From contig NZ_JAEUAN010000009.1 of assembly GCF_019511445.1 (NCBI RefSeq), positions 162,932 to 226,931 on the forward strand: a stretch of DNA of 64,000 bases. Reading direction: 5' to 3'. Position 1 is the stretch's first letter. Each line of letters begins with the position of its first letter. The notes below the pieces were generated by a model. That model saw nothing but the letters and a program-made list of their open reading frames with translations, made no database searches and was not told the origin of the DNA. The position numbers and the translations under genes are program-made. Of this stretch, positions 53,644 to 63,925 are shown piece by piece. The DNA comes from Aliirhizobium wenxiniae. Lineage in GTDB: Bacteria; Pseudomonadota; Alphaproteobacteria; Rhizobiales; Rhizobiaceae.

Positions 53644-54525
53644 CTACCGCGAAAGAGCACTATCTGTCTCGACATTATCAGGAATACTCATCTGGCTACC
53701 CGCTCGTGAACACGCCAGGCCTGCCGCAACGGATGCCCGCTCCATCGCGGAATTGAGCGGCAAGCCACGATCCAGTCCTGCCGCAAGAACGCCGACAAAG
53801 CAGTCGCCGGCCGCGGTCGTATCCTTCACATCAATCTTCATGGCCGGTATACGGATATACTCGCCGACGGCAAATGCCTCTGCCCCTTCTCCTCCAAGCG
53901 TGCGTAGTACGCCCGTGCCAAGCCGAACCGCGAGTGCCTCGGCATGGGCATCGCAACCAAGCCAGCCGCCAAGCGCTTCGGCCTCGTCTTCGTTGACGAC
54001 GATGATGTCGCAAAGAGAAAGCACCTTCTCATCCAGCGGAAAAGCAGGTGCGAGATTTAGAACGGATGTTGCATGCGACTTACGGACACGGCGGATCAGC
54101 TTTTCCACCTCCGCCACATCGTTTTCCATCTGCATCAACACGACATTCGCCTGTTGCAGAAGCTGCTCTTCCACGGCCTCAGACGAGGCGACCAGATTGG
54201 CGCCGGCAGCAACCACAATCATGTTGCGGCCTTTGGCATCGATATGAATTGAGGCGTTGCCGGTTGGCTCGTCCACACGAGCGACACGGCTGGTATCCGT
54301 CGCAGCAATCAAATTCTGCAGACCGACTTCCGCCAGACTATCGTTCCCGACGGCCCCGACCATCACCACCTCGGCGCCATCGCGGGCCGCTGCCAGCGCC
54401 TGGTTGGCGCCCTTGCCACCGGATTCCGTGCGGAACCGTTTGGCAAGCAGAGTCTGGCCCGGTTGCGGCATTTCCTCGGCCTCGTAGACGAAATCGACAT
54501 TGATGGAGCCGAATGTGATAATCAT
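53644..54525 (-). CDS. rbsK: Ribokinase-like PfkB sugar kinase
   Basis: 293 residues with F-G-S-I-N-V-D-F at the N terminus, the G-G-K-G-A-N-Q-A-L-A-A-A-R substrate motif (~36-48) and the anion-hole/catalytic base segment D-T-T-A-A-G-D-C-F-V-G (~236). It would phosphorylate ribose freed by the nucleoside hydrolases of the same operon, feeding the pentose phosphate pathway. Last gene of the run from 62685. Confidence 0.88.
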   Translation of the reverse strand: MIITFGSINVDFVYEAEEMPQPGQTLLAKRFRTESGGKGANQALAAARDGAEVVMVGAVGNDSLAEVGLQNLIAATDTSRVARVDEPTGNASIHIDAKGRNMIVVAAGANLVASSEAVEEQLLQQANVVLMQMENDVAEVEKLIRRVRKSHATSVLNLAPAFPLDEKVLSLCDIIVVNEDEAEALGGWLGCDAHAEALAVRLGTGVLRTLGGEGAEAFAVGEYIRIPAMKIDVKDTTAAGDCFVGVLAAGLDRGLPLNSAMERASVAAGLACSRAGSQMSIPDNVETDSALSR

Positions 54526-54537
54526 GGCATGTTTCCC

Positions 54538-56343
54538 TTACGCGACCTGAACGAAGTGGCCTTCGCTTGCTTCTTCGTAAATCCGTTTCGGGGGAACGTA
54601 GTCAGCAGCGCGGAATGGGCTCTTGATCTCGTCATTGGTGATGCGGCGCGTCTGCCGGCGTGACGGGTCGGCGATCGGAACCGCTGCCATCAGGCGCTTG
54701 GTGTAGTCGTGCTGCGGGTTCTCGAACACGGCCTTACGCGGGCCGATCTCGACGATTTCCCCGAGATACATGACCGCGACACGGTGGCTTATACGTTCGA
54801 CAACGGCCATGTCATGGCTGATGAAGAGGTAACCGAGACCGTATTTCTCCTGCAGGTCGAGCATCAGGTTGATGACCTGCGCCTTGACCGAGACGTCGAG
54901 CGCCGAGACGGACTCGTCGGCGATCAGCAATTTTGGTTCAAGCGCAAGCGCGCGGGCGATGCAGACGCGCTGACGCTGGCCGCCGGAAAACTCGTGCGGA
55001 AAACGATCCGCCATCGAGGCGGCAAGGCCCACACGCTCCAGCAGCTCGCCGACACGCTGGCGCGCATCCGATGCGCTGACCAGACCATGGGTGATCATCG
55101 GCTCGGCAATCGCCTGACCAACGCGGATGCGCGGGTTGAGGCTTTCGAACGGATCCTGAAAGATCATCTGCGCTTCGCGGCGGATGTCGGTCAGTTCCGA
55201 TTTGCCGGCCTTCAACACGTTCTTGCCGTGGATCTGAACCTCGCCCGAAACGGGATCGGTCAGGCGAATGATCGAACGGCCGGTCGTGGATTTGCCGCAG
55301 CCAGATTCACCCACCAGCGACAGGGTTTCGCCCTGACGCAGTTCCAGCGAGACGCCTTCGACAGCATGGATACGGCCGATCGTCTTGCGCAGAAAACCCT
55401 GTTTAACCGGGAAGCGCGTGATCAGGTTATCGACCTTGAGGATCGGCGGCTGATCGCGCTTGACGGTATCCTCGGTCGGCTTGACCGGCTTGATCTCACC
55501 GGTCTGCATATCGACCTGCGGGAACCGCAGCGGACGATCTTTTCCGGTCATCGAGCCGAGCTGCGGTACGGCCGACAGCAGCGCGCGCGTATACGGATGT
55601 TTGGCACCGGCAAAAAGGTCATGCGTCGTGCCGGTCTCGACCTGCTCGCCGCGATACATCACGACGGTGCGGTCGGAGATTTCCGCGACCACGCCCATGT
55701 CATGGGTGATGAAGAGAACCGACATGCCCTCCTCTTCCTGCAGCGTCTTGATCAGTTCCAGAATCTGGGCCTGGATGGTGACGTCGAGCGCGGTGGTCGG
55801 CTCATCGGCGATCAAGAGTTTCGGATCGCAGGCCAGCGCAATGGCGATCACGACGCGCTGGCGCATGCCGCCCGAAAAATTCATCGGATATTCGTTGAGG
55901 CGCGATTTTGCCGACGGAATGCGAACCTTTTCGAGAAGCCGCACGGCTTCCGCCTGGGCTTCGCTTTCCGACATGCCGCGATGTTGGCGCAGAACTTCGG
56001 TGATCTGCTCGCCGATCTTCAAAACCGGGTTGAGCGAGGTCATCGGCTCCTGGAAGATCATGCCGATGCGGTTGCCACGGATCTTCTGCATGGCTTCGAG
56101 GGGCAAGGAGAGCAGGTCCTTGCCCTCGAATTCGATTTTTCCGGTGACGCGCGAACTGCCGGGCGACAGAAGCCGCATGATCGACATGGCGGTGACGCTC
56201 TTGCCGGAACCGGACTCACCGACGACGGCAACGGTTTCTTTAGGCGCGATGTCGAAGCTGACATCGTTGACAACATTGCGCCATGCGCTGCCGACCCGGA
56301 AGGCCGTGTTGAGGTTGGAGATCTTGAGAATGGGATTTGTCAT
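54538..56343 (-). CDS. Dipeptide-type ABC transporter double ATPase
   Basis: 601 residues from ATG 56343 (M-T-N-P-I-L-K-I-S-N-L); an in-frame extension upstream is not used. Two complete nucleotide-binding domains are fused: G-E-S-G-S-G-K-S with M-N-F-S-G-G-M-R-Q-R (first half), and G-E-S-G-C-G-K-S-T with F-S-G-G-Q-R-Q-R (second half, from ~310). This DppD-DppF fusion is like GsiA/YejF. It powers the two permeases that precede it. Confidence 0.92.
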   Translation of the reverse strand: MTNPILKISNLNTAFRVGSAWRNVVNDVSFDIAPKETVAVVGESGSGKSVTAMSIMRLLSPGSSRVTGKIEFEGKDLLSLPLEAMQKIRGNRIGMIFQEPMTSLNPVLKIGEQITEVLRQHRGMSESEAQAEAVRLLEKVRIPSAKSRLNEYPMNFSGGMRQRVVIAIALACDPKLLIADEPTTALDVTIQAQILELIKTLQEEEGMSVLFITHDMGVVAEISDRTVVMYRGEQVETGTTHDLFAGAKHPYTRALLSAVPQLGSMTGKDRPLRFPQVDMQTGEIKPVKPTEDTVKRDQPPILKVDNLITRFPVKQGFLRKTIGRIHAVEGVSLELRQGETLSLVGESGCGKSTTGRSIIRLTDPVSGEVQIHGKNVLKAGKSELTDIRREAQMIFQDPFESLNPRIRVGQAIAEPMITHGLVSASDARQRVGELLERVGLAASMADRFPHEFSGGQRQRVCIARALALEPKLLIADESVSALDVSVKAQVINLMLDLQEKYGLGYLFISHDMAVVERISHRVAVMYLGEIVEIGPRKAVFENPQHDYTKRLMAAVPIADPSRRQTRRITNDEIKSPFRAADYVPPKRIYEEASEGHFVQVA

Positions 56344-56347
56344 GATC

Positions 56348-57292
56348 TTAGCCCTCACGACGCGGATTGAGGATGTCGCGCAAGGCATCGCCGATCAGGT
56401 TGATCGCGACGATGAGCAACAGAAGGGCGATGCCCGGAAAGAAGCTGATCCAGTAATCGCCGGACAGCAGATATTCGAAGCCGTTCGAAATCAGCAGGCC
56501 GAGCGACGGTTCGGTGACCGGGAGGCCGATACCCAGGAAGGAGAGCGTCGCTTCCAGCATGATCGCATAAGCGACACGCATGGTGGCGACAACGATCAGC
56601 GGCGGCAGGCAGTTCGGAAGGATATGGCGAAACAGGATGCTGCGATCCGGCAGCGCCATCGAGCGGGCCGCGTCGACATAGGCGCGCTTGCGCTCGACGA
56701 GGGCCGAACCACGAATGGTGCGGGCGTAATAGGCCCATTGGGTGACCACGAGCGCCAGAATGATCTTGTCGACGCCCTGGCCGAGGATGGCGAGAAAGAT
56801 CAGCGCGATCAGGATGGCCGGGAAACTGAGCTGGATATCGACGATACGCATCAGGATCGAATCCGTGCGGCCACCGATATAGGCGCTGGTGAGACCGATG
56901 GAAGCGCCGATTACGAGCGCGATTGCGGCACTGGAAAGACCGACAAGGATACTGGTGCGCAGGCCATAAAGGATGGCGCTGAACAGATCGCGCCCTTGAG
57001 TATCCGTCCCGAGTATGTAGGTCATGCCCGACATGCTTTCCGAGCCCGGAGCCAGACGGCCGTCGAGAATATCGAGCTGTGCCAGATCATACGGGTTCTG
57101 CGGCGCGATCAGCGGCGCAAACACGGCGGCGAGGATGAAGATTGTCACCACCACGATGCCGAGCAGCGCCAGCTTGTCGTGCAGCAGGGCATAGATGACT
57201 TCGCGGGCCGGAGAGCGCGAGGTGGACTTTGTGCCGCTATTGGCGGCCGCGTGGACCGAGGTGGTCGAGGTCGAATTGTTGTCGGTCATCAC
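56348..57292 (-). CDS. DppC-type ABC permease
   Basis: 314 residues, six membrane helices, with G-T-D-T-Q-G-R-D-L-F-S near 93 and the coupling loop A-Y-V-D-A-A-R-S-M-A-L near 200. A hydrophilic Ser/Thr-rich N terminus of about 30 residues precedes the first helix. Overlaps the DppB-type gene by four bases. Confidence 0.92.
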   Translation of the reverse strand: MMTDNNSTSTTSVHAAANSGTKSTSRSPAREVIYALLHDKLALLGIVVVTIFILAAVFAPLIAPQNPYDLAQLDILDGRLAPGSESMSGMTYILGTDTQGRDLFSAILYGLRTSILVGLSSAAIALVIGASIGLTSAYIGGRTDSILMRIVDIQLSFPAILIALIFLAILGQGVDKIILALVVTQWAYYARTIRGSALVERKRAYVDAARSMALPDRSILFRHILPNCLPPLIVVATMRVAYAIMLEATLSFLGIGLPVTEPSLGLLISNGFEYLLSGDYWISFFPGIALLLLIVAINLIGDALRDILNPRREG

Positions 57293-58263
57293 GAGTTCCC
57301 CTCAAGACGGACGCGGGGATCGACGATCGAATAGAGGATGTCGACCAAGAGATTGATGACACTGAACATCACGACGGTGATCATCAGGTAGGCGAGAATG
57401 ACAGGGCGATCGAGAACGCCGATGGCGTCGATGATCAGCTTGCCCATGCCCGGCCAGGCAAAGATGGTTTCGGTGACTACGGCGAAGGCGATCAGCGAAC
57501 CGAGTTCGAGGCCGATGACGGTGATCAGCGGGATCAGCGTGTTTTTGAGCACATGCACGGTAACGATGCGGCGTTCCGTCAAGCCCTTGGCGCGGGCGAA
57601 GCGCACGAAATCGAGCTGCATGGTTTCCATCACGCCTGCGCGGGTGAGGCGAATGACCAGCGAGATCTTAAACAGCGCCAGATTGAAGGCCGGCAGGAAC
57701 AGATGCGACAGGCCATCGAGCGTGAACATGGAGAGAGGCACACCGAGCACATTGACGGTATCGCCACGACCGGACGAGGGCAGCCAGCCGAGATAGACGC
57801 TGAAATACATGATCATCACGAGGCCGATCCAGAAGGTCGGCAGGCTGAAGCCGAGGATCGAGAAGGTCATGATCGACTTGGAGACAAAACCCTTCGGCTT
57901 CAGGCCGGCATAAACGCCGAGCGGAATGCCGATGACAAGCGCCATGGCGAGCGCCACGAAGGCCAGCTCCAGCGTCGCCGGCATGCGGTTCATGATCAGC
58001 GTCAGCGCCGGCTGGTTGAACACGAAGGAATTGCCGAGGTCGCCGGACAGCGCGTTGGTCAAAAAGATCCAGTACTGTTCCCAGACGGATTTATCGAGAC
58101 CAAAGGCCTGGATGACTTGCAAACGCTCGGCCGGGGTCGCGGTCGGGCTCAAGAGCACGTCGACCGGGTTGCCGACGAGAAAGAGGCCGGCAAAGACCAG
58201 AACCGACATGACAAAAAGTGTGAGCACGGTCTGCAACGACCGGCTTAAGAGATATCCGCTCAT
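57289..58263 (-). CDS. DppB-type ABC permease
   Basis: 324 residues with an N-terminal helix, the loop Q-L-D-F-V-R-F-A-R-A-K-G-L and W-P-G-M-G-K-L-I near the C terminus, typical of DppB/OppB. Overlaps the nucleoside hydrolase gene by four bases, tying transport and hydrolysis together. Confidence 0.92.
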   Translation of the reverse strand: MSGYLLSRSLQTVLTLFVMSVLVFAGLFLVGNPVDVLLSPTATPAERLQVIQAFGLDKSVWEQYWIFLTNALSGDLGNSFVFNQPALTLIMNRMPATLELAFVALAMALVIGIPLGVYAGLKPKGFVSKSIMTFSILGFSLPTFWIGLVMIMYFSVYLGWLPSSGRGDTVNVLGVPLSMFTLDGLSHLFLPAFNLALFKISLVIRLTRAGVMETMQLDFVRFARAKGLTERRIVTVHVLKNTLIPLITVIGLELGSLIAFAVVTETIFAWPGMGKLIIDAIGVLDRPVILAYLMITVVMFSVINLLVDILYSIVDPRVRLEGNS

Positions 58264-59240
58264 GCGTGTGAGCCTCCAATGGTTCGACTGGCGGGCGCCT
58301 CGCCGCCATGGCGGACGATGCGCTCGATCAGCAATTCGATGAACCCGGTCTCGTCGACATCGGTGACGACGGTGGCGTTGGCCGGCCGGTCCATCTTCTT
58401 GTAGAAATCGGCATAGGTATAACCCATCGTCAGGCCGGTGACCTGCACGCCGACAAAAGCCTCGCGGCTGGTGAACAGTTCGGGGCGGATTAGCCAGGCG
58501 ATCGTCGTCGCATCATGGATCGGCCCGCCCGGACGACCAAAACGTTTTTCATCGCTGCGGTCGAAGGTGTAAAAGAGATTGTAGAGTGCCGCTCCCGCCT
58601 CGCCGCCGGCGCGGAATCTTTCGAAATGCTCGGCGGTGAAGAGAGCCTGAAAGGTCATGTCGAGCGGCATCAAAACGATCGGCACGCCGGACTGGAACAC
58701 GATTTCGGCCGCATGCGGATCGGCATAGATGTTGAATTCCGCCCATGGCATGCGGTGGCCAAGCGCCGTAAACGCGCCGCCCATGGAGACAATCTGGTGG
58801 ATACCACGGGCGACATCCGGGTGCTGGACCAGCGCCAGCGCGACATTGGTCAGCGGGCCGATGGCACAGATGGTGATCTGCTCACCCGCCGCTGCGGCCG
58901 CGCGAGCCGAACGCACGATGAACTGGATCGCACTCTCGTCGGCAGGCACGATATCGCCGGCCTTGACCAGCTTGTCGTCGAACGAGCCTATACGGGCATA
59001 TTTGCCAAAAACCTGTTCGCGCACCAGCGGACCGCTGGCACCGGCGAAAACCGGAACGTCGCGGCGACCGCTCAAGGAAACAAGCTTACAGGCATTGGTG
59101 ACGGTATGTTCGAGCGAAACATTGCCGGCCACGATCGAAAGGCCGAGAACATCGATTTCCGGCGAGGCAAGCGCCATCAGGATGGCGGCGGCATCGTCCA
59201 CGCCCGGATCCGCATCGATGATGACCTTGTGCTTGCTCAT
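58260..59240 (-). CDS. Inosine-uridine-preferring-type nucleoside hydrolase (1)
   Basis: 326 residues from ATG 59240. I-I-D-A-D-P-G-V-D-D-A-A-A-I binds the catalytic calcium; E-F-N-I-Y-A-D-P-H-A-A is the second family motif. It cleaves the N-glycosidic bond of nucleosides to free ribose and base in the cytoplasm. Overlaps its paralogue by four bases. Confidence 0.92.
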   Translation of the reverse strand: MSKHKVIIDADPGVDDAAAILMALASPEIDVLGLSIVAGNVSLEHTVTNACKLVSLSGRRDVPVFAGASGPLVREQVFGKYARIGSFDDKLVKAGDIVPADESAIQFIVRSARAAAAAGEQITICAIGPLTNVALALVQHPDVARGIHQIVSMGGAFTALGHRMPWAEFNIYADPHAAEIVFQSGVPIVLMPLDMTFQALFTAEHFERFRAGGEAGAALYNLFYTFDRSDEKRFGRPGGPIHDATTIAWLIRPELFTSREAFVGVQVTGLTMGYTYADFYKKMDRPANATVVTDVDETGFIELLIERIVRHGGEAPASRTIGGSHA

Positions 59241-60199
59241 GCGAGAACCTTTTCGTCGGCGTAACGCGACAGGCGTTCGAGGAAAAACGCAATCACACCG
59301 TCCGCATCGACCTTGGTGACGATGTCGGCATTCGGTTCCAGCCCGCTCTTGCCGTACCAGTCGGCAATCGTCTGGCCCATACAAAGCTCGCTTTCGTATT
59401 CGACGAAAACGCGCGCCTTCTCAGTTTCGAACAGATGCGGTGCGAGAATATAGGCCATGACCAGCGGGTCATGCAGCGGGCCGCCGCGCGAGCCGTAACG
59501 GCGCACGTCGTTGCGGTCCCAGAAGGCCATGAGTTCGGCGAGCGTTTGCGAAATACGGCCGCTGACGCGCGAAAACTCGGCGACGTGTTCCGGCTTCAGC
59601 ATCACCTGATGGGTGGCGTCGAGCGCCAGCGCCACGATCGGGATGCCGCTGGAAAACACCACATGCGCGGCGTGGGGATCGGCGAGCACGTTGAATTCGG
59701 ACGTCATCGTGCGGTTGCCCGGCTCGCGATAGGCGCCGCCCATCATGACGATGCGCTCAATACCGTCAGCAAGGCCCGGCTTCATGCGCAGGGCGACAGC
59801 GACGTTGGTGAGCGGGCCGAGGCAGCAGAGCGTGATGCGCTCGCCGCTTTCCGCGGCCTTGCCGAGCATTTCGATCAGAAAATCGACGGCGGACATCTCT
59901 TCCGCCTTCTTCACCGGGTCCGGCAGGGTCGTGTTGCCGAGACCCGTCTTGCCATGAAACTGGCCATGGATCGGCTCGCGCATGATCGGCCGGAAACAGC
60001 CGGCGTAAACCGGGATATCGGTGCGGTTGCCGAGTTCGCAGACCTGCAGCGCATTGCGCACAGTGCGCTCCAGCGGCTGGTTGCCACTGACCGGCGTGAT
60101 GCCAAGGATGTTCAGTTCCGGCGAAACGAATGCGGTCAGGAGTGCAATCGTGTCATCGATACCCGGATCACAATCGACGATGATCGAAATCGGCTTCAT
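59237..60199 (-). CDS. Inosine-uridine-preferring-type nucleoside hydrolase (2)
   Basis: 320 residues with I-V-D-C-D-P-G-I-D-D-T-I-A-L and E-F-N-V-L-A-D-P-H-A-A. It is a tandem paralogue of the preceding entry; the two differ enough that different base preference is likely. The start follows the DapA-like gene by 33 bases. Confidence 0.92.
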   Translation of the reverse strand: MKPISIIVDCDPGIDDTIALLTAFVSPELNILGITPVSGNQPLERTVRNALQVCELGNRTDIPVYAGCFRPIMREPIHGQFHGKTGLGNTTLPDPVKKAEEMSAVDFLIEMLGKAAESGERITLCCLGPLTNVAVALRMKPGLADGIERIVMMGGAYREPGNRTMTSEFNVLADPHAAHVVFSSGIPIVALALDATHQVMLKPEHVAEFSRVSGRISQTLAELMAFWDRNDVRRYGSRGGPLHDPLVMAYILAPHLFETEKARVFVEYESELCMGQTIADWYGKSGLEPNADIVTKVDADGVIAFFLERLSRYADEKVLA

Positions 60200-60232
60200 A
60201 AAATAATGCCTTCAATGTCTGGGGTATGAGCT

Positions 60233-61114
60233 TCAGAGCGCGCCGACATCGCGCAGCACGCTTGCAATTTCCGCTCGCGCCGCCTCGGAGAGCGGCATCT
60301 GCGGATGCATGGGGCTGCCGACGGCAAAGCCCTGCAGGTCGAGCGCCGTCTTGATGCAGGCGGCGATCGAGTATTTCGCAAAGATCTCGTTGACCTTCCA
60401 CATCGGCCTTTGCAGGTCCATCGCACGCGCCCAGTCGCCGACCTTGGCCGCCTCGTACAGCGCGATGCTCTGTTTGGGCACGATGCAGGCCGGTCCCGCC
60501 ATCCAGCCGACGCCGCCGATCATCATCACGCAGACCGGAATATGGGCGGAAGCAGCAAATACCTCCATCCGGCCGCGGGTCCGCTCGATGATGGACAGAA
60601 GTCGTCCGGTATTGGTGGAGGCGTCCTTGATGTAACGGATGTTTTCGATCTGGCTCAGCCGTCCGATCACCGGCAAGGACAGGTCCGACCGTTGGAACTG
60701 CGGATTGGTGTAGAGCACCACCGGACGTCCCTTGGCTGCCTTGGCGATCGCCGTAAAATAGGCTTCCACACCCTCGTCGCTCACCGGAAAATAGGCTTCG
60801 AGAATGGCCAGAATGCCATCTGCCCCCGCTTCGACCATGTATTCCGTTTGTGCAACAGCATCAGCGGTCGAGGTCGACGCCACGCCGGCGACAACGGGAA
60901 CCCGGCCACGATTGGCCGAAATCACCGTGTCGACGACGCGACGTCTCTGGTCTTGGGAGAGATAGGCAAATTCACCGGTGCTGCCGAGCGGGGCGAGACC
61001 ATGCACGCCCGCATCGATCAGGTGGTCCACCAGATCCGTCAGCACACCCTGCATGACTTCGCCGGACGAACCGATCGGAGAAACGAGATAGGGAAAGACA
61101 CCGCTGAAGGACAT
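60233..61114 (-). CDS. Dihydrodipicolinate synthase/N-acetylneuraminate lyase family protein
   Basis: 293 residues from ATG 61114 ([13 protein letters not shown]). G-S-T-G-E-F is present, with Tyr in V-V-L-Y-T-N-P and the Schiff-base Lys in [10 protein letters not shown], so it should be an active class I aldolase. Not the housekeeping DapA by context; the substrate is presumably a product linked to nucleoside or sugar breakdown. Its presence in a nucleoside operon is unusual. Confidence 0.88.
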   Translation of the reverse strand: MSFSGVFPYLVSPIGSSGEVMQGVLTDLVDHLIDAGVHGLAPLGSTGEFAYLSQDQRRRVVDTVISANRGRVPVVAGVASTSTADAVAQTEYMVEAGADGILAILEAYFPVSDEGVEAYFTAIAKAAKGRPVVLYTNPQFQRSDLSLPVIGRLSQIENIRYIKDASTNTGRLLSIIERTRGRMEVFAASAHIPVCVMMIGGVGWMAGPACIVPKQSIALYEAAKVGDWARAMDLQRPMWKVNEIFAKYSIAACIKTALDLQGFAVGSPMHPQMPLSEAARAEIASVLRDVGAL

Positions 61115-61134
61115 AGTGGACGCTCCTGTTTCGA

Positions 61135-62685
61135 TTAGTTCGGCTTCACGTAATAGGGAAGCGTGTAACCGTCGGAGCGACCGGCATAATTGATGTCGCT
61201 CTTCACCGCCCATGTGTTGGCCAGGTAGAAGACCGGGATGACACCGAGGTCGCCCATGGCGATTTCCGTTGCTTTTTTCAGCAACTCCTCGCGCTTGGCG
61301 TCGTCGAGCGTCGAACGGGCTTCGTTCAGAGCCTTGTCGAATTCCGGGTTGGAATAACGGCCGCGATTGCCCTGACCGGCCTTCTCGCCGTAGGTCTCGA
61401 GGATCGGCCCGAGAACACCCGAAGCTTCGCCGGTTTCGACCGCCGCACCGCCCATGATGAACGAGAATTCGAGGTTCGAGGCGCGGGTGAAATAAACGCT
61501 TCCCGGCAGGGTGGCGACTTCGGTCTTGACGCCGACGCGGCTGAAGAACTGGCCGATCGCCTGCGCAACCTTGCTGTCATTCGGATAACGATCATTCGAT
61601 GCATGGAAGGTCAGCGCAAAACCATCCGGATAACCGGCTTTAGTCAGCAGTTCCTTGGCCTTGTTCGGATCGTATGCATCGACCTTGATAGCCGGATCAT
61701 ACCCGAAATATCCTTCCGGCACGACCTGACCAGCCGGCACACCCTGGCCGTCCATGATGCGATCGACCAGTGCTTCGCGGTTGATCGACAGCGACAGGGC
61801 GCGGCGAACATCGGCGTTCAGAAGTGGGTTCTTGCCATCGGCGCCCTTGGCGAACGGCGACTGTTCGCGGTTCTGGTCCATGTGCAGATACATGATGCGG
61901 TTGCCGGCAATGTTGACGACCTTCATCTTGTCCGAGGCTTCCAGGCGACGCGTATCGGCGGTCGGGATGTTCTCGATCATGTCGACATCGCCCGAAAGCA
62001 TGGCGGCGACGCGAGCGCTCGGGTTCTTGAAGACGCGGAACGTGACCTTGTCCCACTGGGCCTTTTCGCCCCAATAGGCATCGTTCTTGGCAACAACAAC
62101 GTTGTCGTCCGGCGACCAGGAAACGAACTTGAACGGGCCGGTGCCGATGACACCCTTGCCGGTGTTCATTTCTCCGGTCGTCACCTTTTCCATCTCGGCC
62201 GGCAGGATTGCGATACGGCTGAGGTTGTTGAGGAGAAGCGGCGTCGGGCCCGATGTCTTGATGCGCACCGTCAGCGGATCGACGGCCGTCACTTCGGTGA
62301 TCGCCTTGACATAAGCGGCGAACGAGCTGGGGCTGTTGGTCGAGGCGAGCGGAATGCGCTTGATGCTGGCAACCACGTCTTCAGCAGTAAAATCGCTGCC
62401 GTCGTGGAATTTCACGCCTTCGCGTAGCTTGAATTCCCAGGTCGTGTCATCGACGATTTTCCAGGAGACAGCCAGAGCTGGCTGGATCTGCTGCTTGTCA
62501 TCCTGATTGACGAGGCCATCGAAAATGTTGCGCGCCATCGCGCTGTTCGGGCCAACGACGTAGAATTGCGGGTCCATGGACGTCGTCGAAGCGGACAGAC
62601 CAACGGTCAGATCCCGAGCCTGGCTTGCGAGCGGCATGGCGATGACAGACGCTGCCAATGCGGCCGCGAACACAGAAAACTTCAT
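61135..62685 (-). CDS. Family 5 (DppA-type) ABC substrate-binding protein
   Basis: 516 residues from ATG 62685; signal peptide [28 protein letters not shown] and [14 protein letters not shown] are the family marks. As first gene of the operon it should set specificity; partners suggest nucleosides rather than peptides. A longer in-frame start overlaps the LysR promoter and is rejected. Confidence 0.92.
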   Translation of the reverse strand: MKFSVFAAALAASVIAMPLASQARDLTVGLSASTTSMDPQFYVVGPNSAMARNIFDGLVNQDDKQQIQPALAVSWKIVDDTTWEFKLREGVKFHDGSDFTAEDVVASIKRIPLASTNSPSSFAAYVKAITEVTAVDPLTVRIKTSGPTPLLLNNLSRIAILPAEMEKVTTGEMNTGKGVIGTGPFKFVSWSPDDNVVVAKNDAYWGEKAQWDKVTFRVFKNPSARVAAMLSGDVDMIENIPTADTRRLEASDKMKVVNIAGNRIMYLHMDQNREQSPFAKGADGKNPLLNADVRRALSLSINREALVDRIMDGQGVPAGQVVPEGYFGYDPAIKVDAYDPNKAKELLTKAGYPDGFALTFHASNDRYPNDSKVAQAIGQFFSRVGVKTEVATLPGSVYFTRASNLEFSFIMGGAAVETGEASGVLGPILETYGEKAGQGNRGRYSNPEFDKALNEARSTLDDAKREELLKKATEIAMGDLGVIPVFYLANTWAVKSDINYAGRSDGYTLPYYVKPN

Positions 62686-62816
62686 GATTGGGACTCCTCC
62701 GGGTTGTCCATTGCCGCACTCTCCCTGCGGGTAAACGTCAATTAACGTTTTACCTGACAAAAGAAAAATTGCATTTTGTACTCAAGTCATGCCGAAATGT
62801 TATGGGGTGGACAAGG

Positions 62817-63725
62817 ATGAGGTTAAAGCCGAGACAGGTCGAGGCATTTCGCGCGGTCATGATGGCAGGTGGCATCACGGCGGCAGCCGAAGCCATGAAT
62901 GTCACGCAGCCGGCCGTCAGCCGGCTGATCCGCGATCTTGAGGAAATCGTCGAGATGACGCTGTTCGAACGTGTCGGCGTACGGCTTGTGCCGACCGCGG
63001 AAGCGACACAGCTGTATCGAGAGGTAGAGCGTCTCTACCTTGGCCTCGATCAGATAGCACAGGCTGCCGACGACATACGCCTCCATAAGAATACCGTGCT
63101 TCGTATTGGCAGCGTGACATCGCTGGTACGGCCTTATCTTCATCGGGCAATCGTCGATACGATTGGAAGCAGGCAGGACATTCCACTGGTCATCGATGTC
63201 GAAAACAGCCGGCACATATGGGACATGGTCGAACAGAACCGCTACGATCTCGGCCTCGTCTTCAGCTCGCCGCGCATGGCCGACAAGAACGCCGTGCTTC
63301 TGCACAGTTCGAGTGCGGTTGCCGCCATGCCGCAAAACCATCGCCTGGCTTCGCGCTCATCAATCACGCCGACAGATCTTCTGGAGGAACGCGTCCTGAT
63401 CCCAGGCCGGAATTCGCCGTTGCGCATGGTTCTCGATCGCGCCTTCTCCATTGAGGAACACCAACCTGTGAGCACGATGGAGACCTCGATGCTGAACTGC
63501 TGCTATTTCGCAGCGGCAGGCATGGGGATCGGGATTGTGGACCACACCAGCCTACGGGCCGCGGACGCACAGGTGGTCGCGATACCCTTCGAGCCGAAAA
63601 TCGAAGTATCCTACTATGCAATACGTCCTGCAGGAGCGCAAAGAATAGCCGTTCTTGATGAGCTCATCATGAGAATTCAGGACATGATGACAGCGGGAGA
63701 TGAACAGATGAACGGTCGGTCTTGA
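62817..63725 (+). CDS. LysR-family regulator of the nucleoside operon
   Basis: 302 residues from ATG 62817 (M-R-L-K-P-R-Q-V-E-A-F-R-A-V), with GGGGTGG six bases upstream; an in-frame ATG at 62802 is a weaker choice. The helix-turn-helix (G-G-I-T-A-A-A-E-A-M-N-V-T-Q-P-A-V-S-R-L-I-R-D-L-E) is canonical. Divergent from the binding-protein gene over 131 bases, which strongly suggests it controls that operon. Confidence 0.9.
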   Translation: MRLKPRQVEAFRAVMMAGGITAAAEAMNVTQPAVSRLIRDLEEIVEMTLFERVGVRLVPTAEATQLYREVERLYLGLDQIAQAADDIRLHKNTVLRIGSVTSLVRPYLHRAIVDTIGSRQDIPLVIDVENSRHIWDMVEQNRYDLGLVFSSPRMADKNAVLLHSSSAVAAMPQNHRLASRSSITPTDLLEERVLIPGRNSPLRMVLDRAFSIEEHQPVSTMETSMLNCCYFAAAGMGIGIVDHTSLRAADAQVVAIPFEPKIEVSYYAIRPAGAQRIAVLDELIMRIQDMMTAGDEQMNGRS

Positions 63726-63799
63726 GATCCCATCAGGGGTGAGTAGCGGCCTGCACCGTGGCAGAGTGAGGTCGCTAGAAAACTCTCTGGAGGCCAATC

Positions 63800-63925
63800 A
63801 TGCCGATGACAGCAGATCCAACTCAATCACAGACCGCTACCCCGTCTTGGCGCAATTTTCGTCTCGTTGGAATTCTTATGTTCATTTGCAAGCGGCTTGG
63901 CCACGACTATTCGTCCAGCCAATAA
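63800..63925 (+). CDS. Possible small protein, unknown
   Basis: A 41-residue frame (M-P-M-T-A-D-P-T...S-S-S-Q) with a strong GGAGG six bases before its ATG. A short hydrophobic stretch (L-V-G-I-L-M-F-I) lies in the middle. I recognise no family. The strong ribosome site is the only reason to list it. Confidence 0.3.
   Translation: MPMTADPTQSQTATPSWRNFRLVGILMFICKRLGHDYSSSQ

Noticed and set aside
54709..57334. Long plus-strand frames opposite the double ATPase and permease genes
   Set aside because: Antisense shadows; the ATPase motifs on the minus strand are complete.
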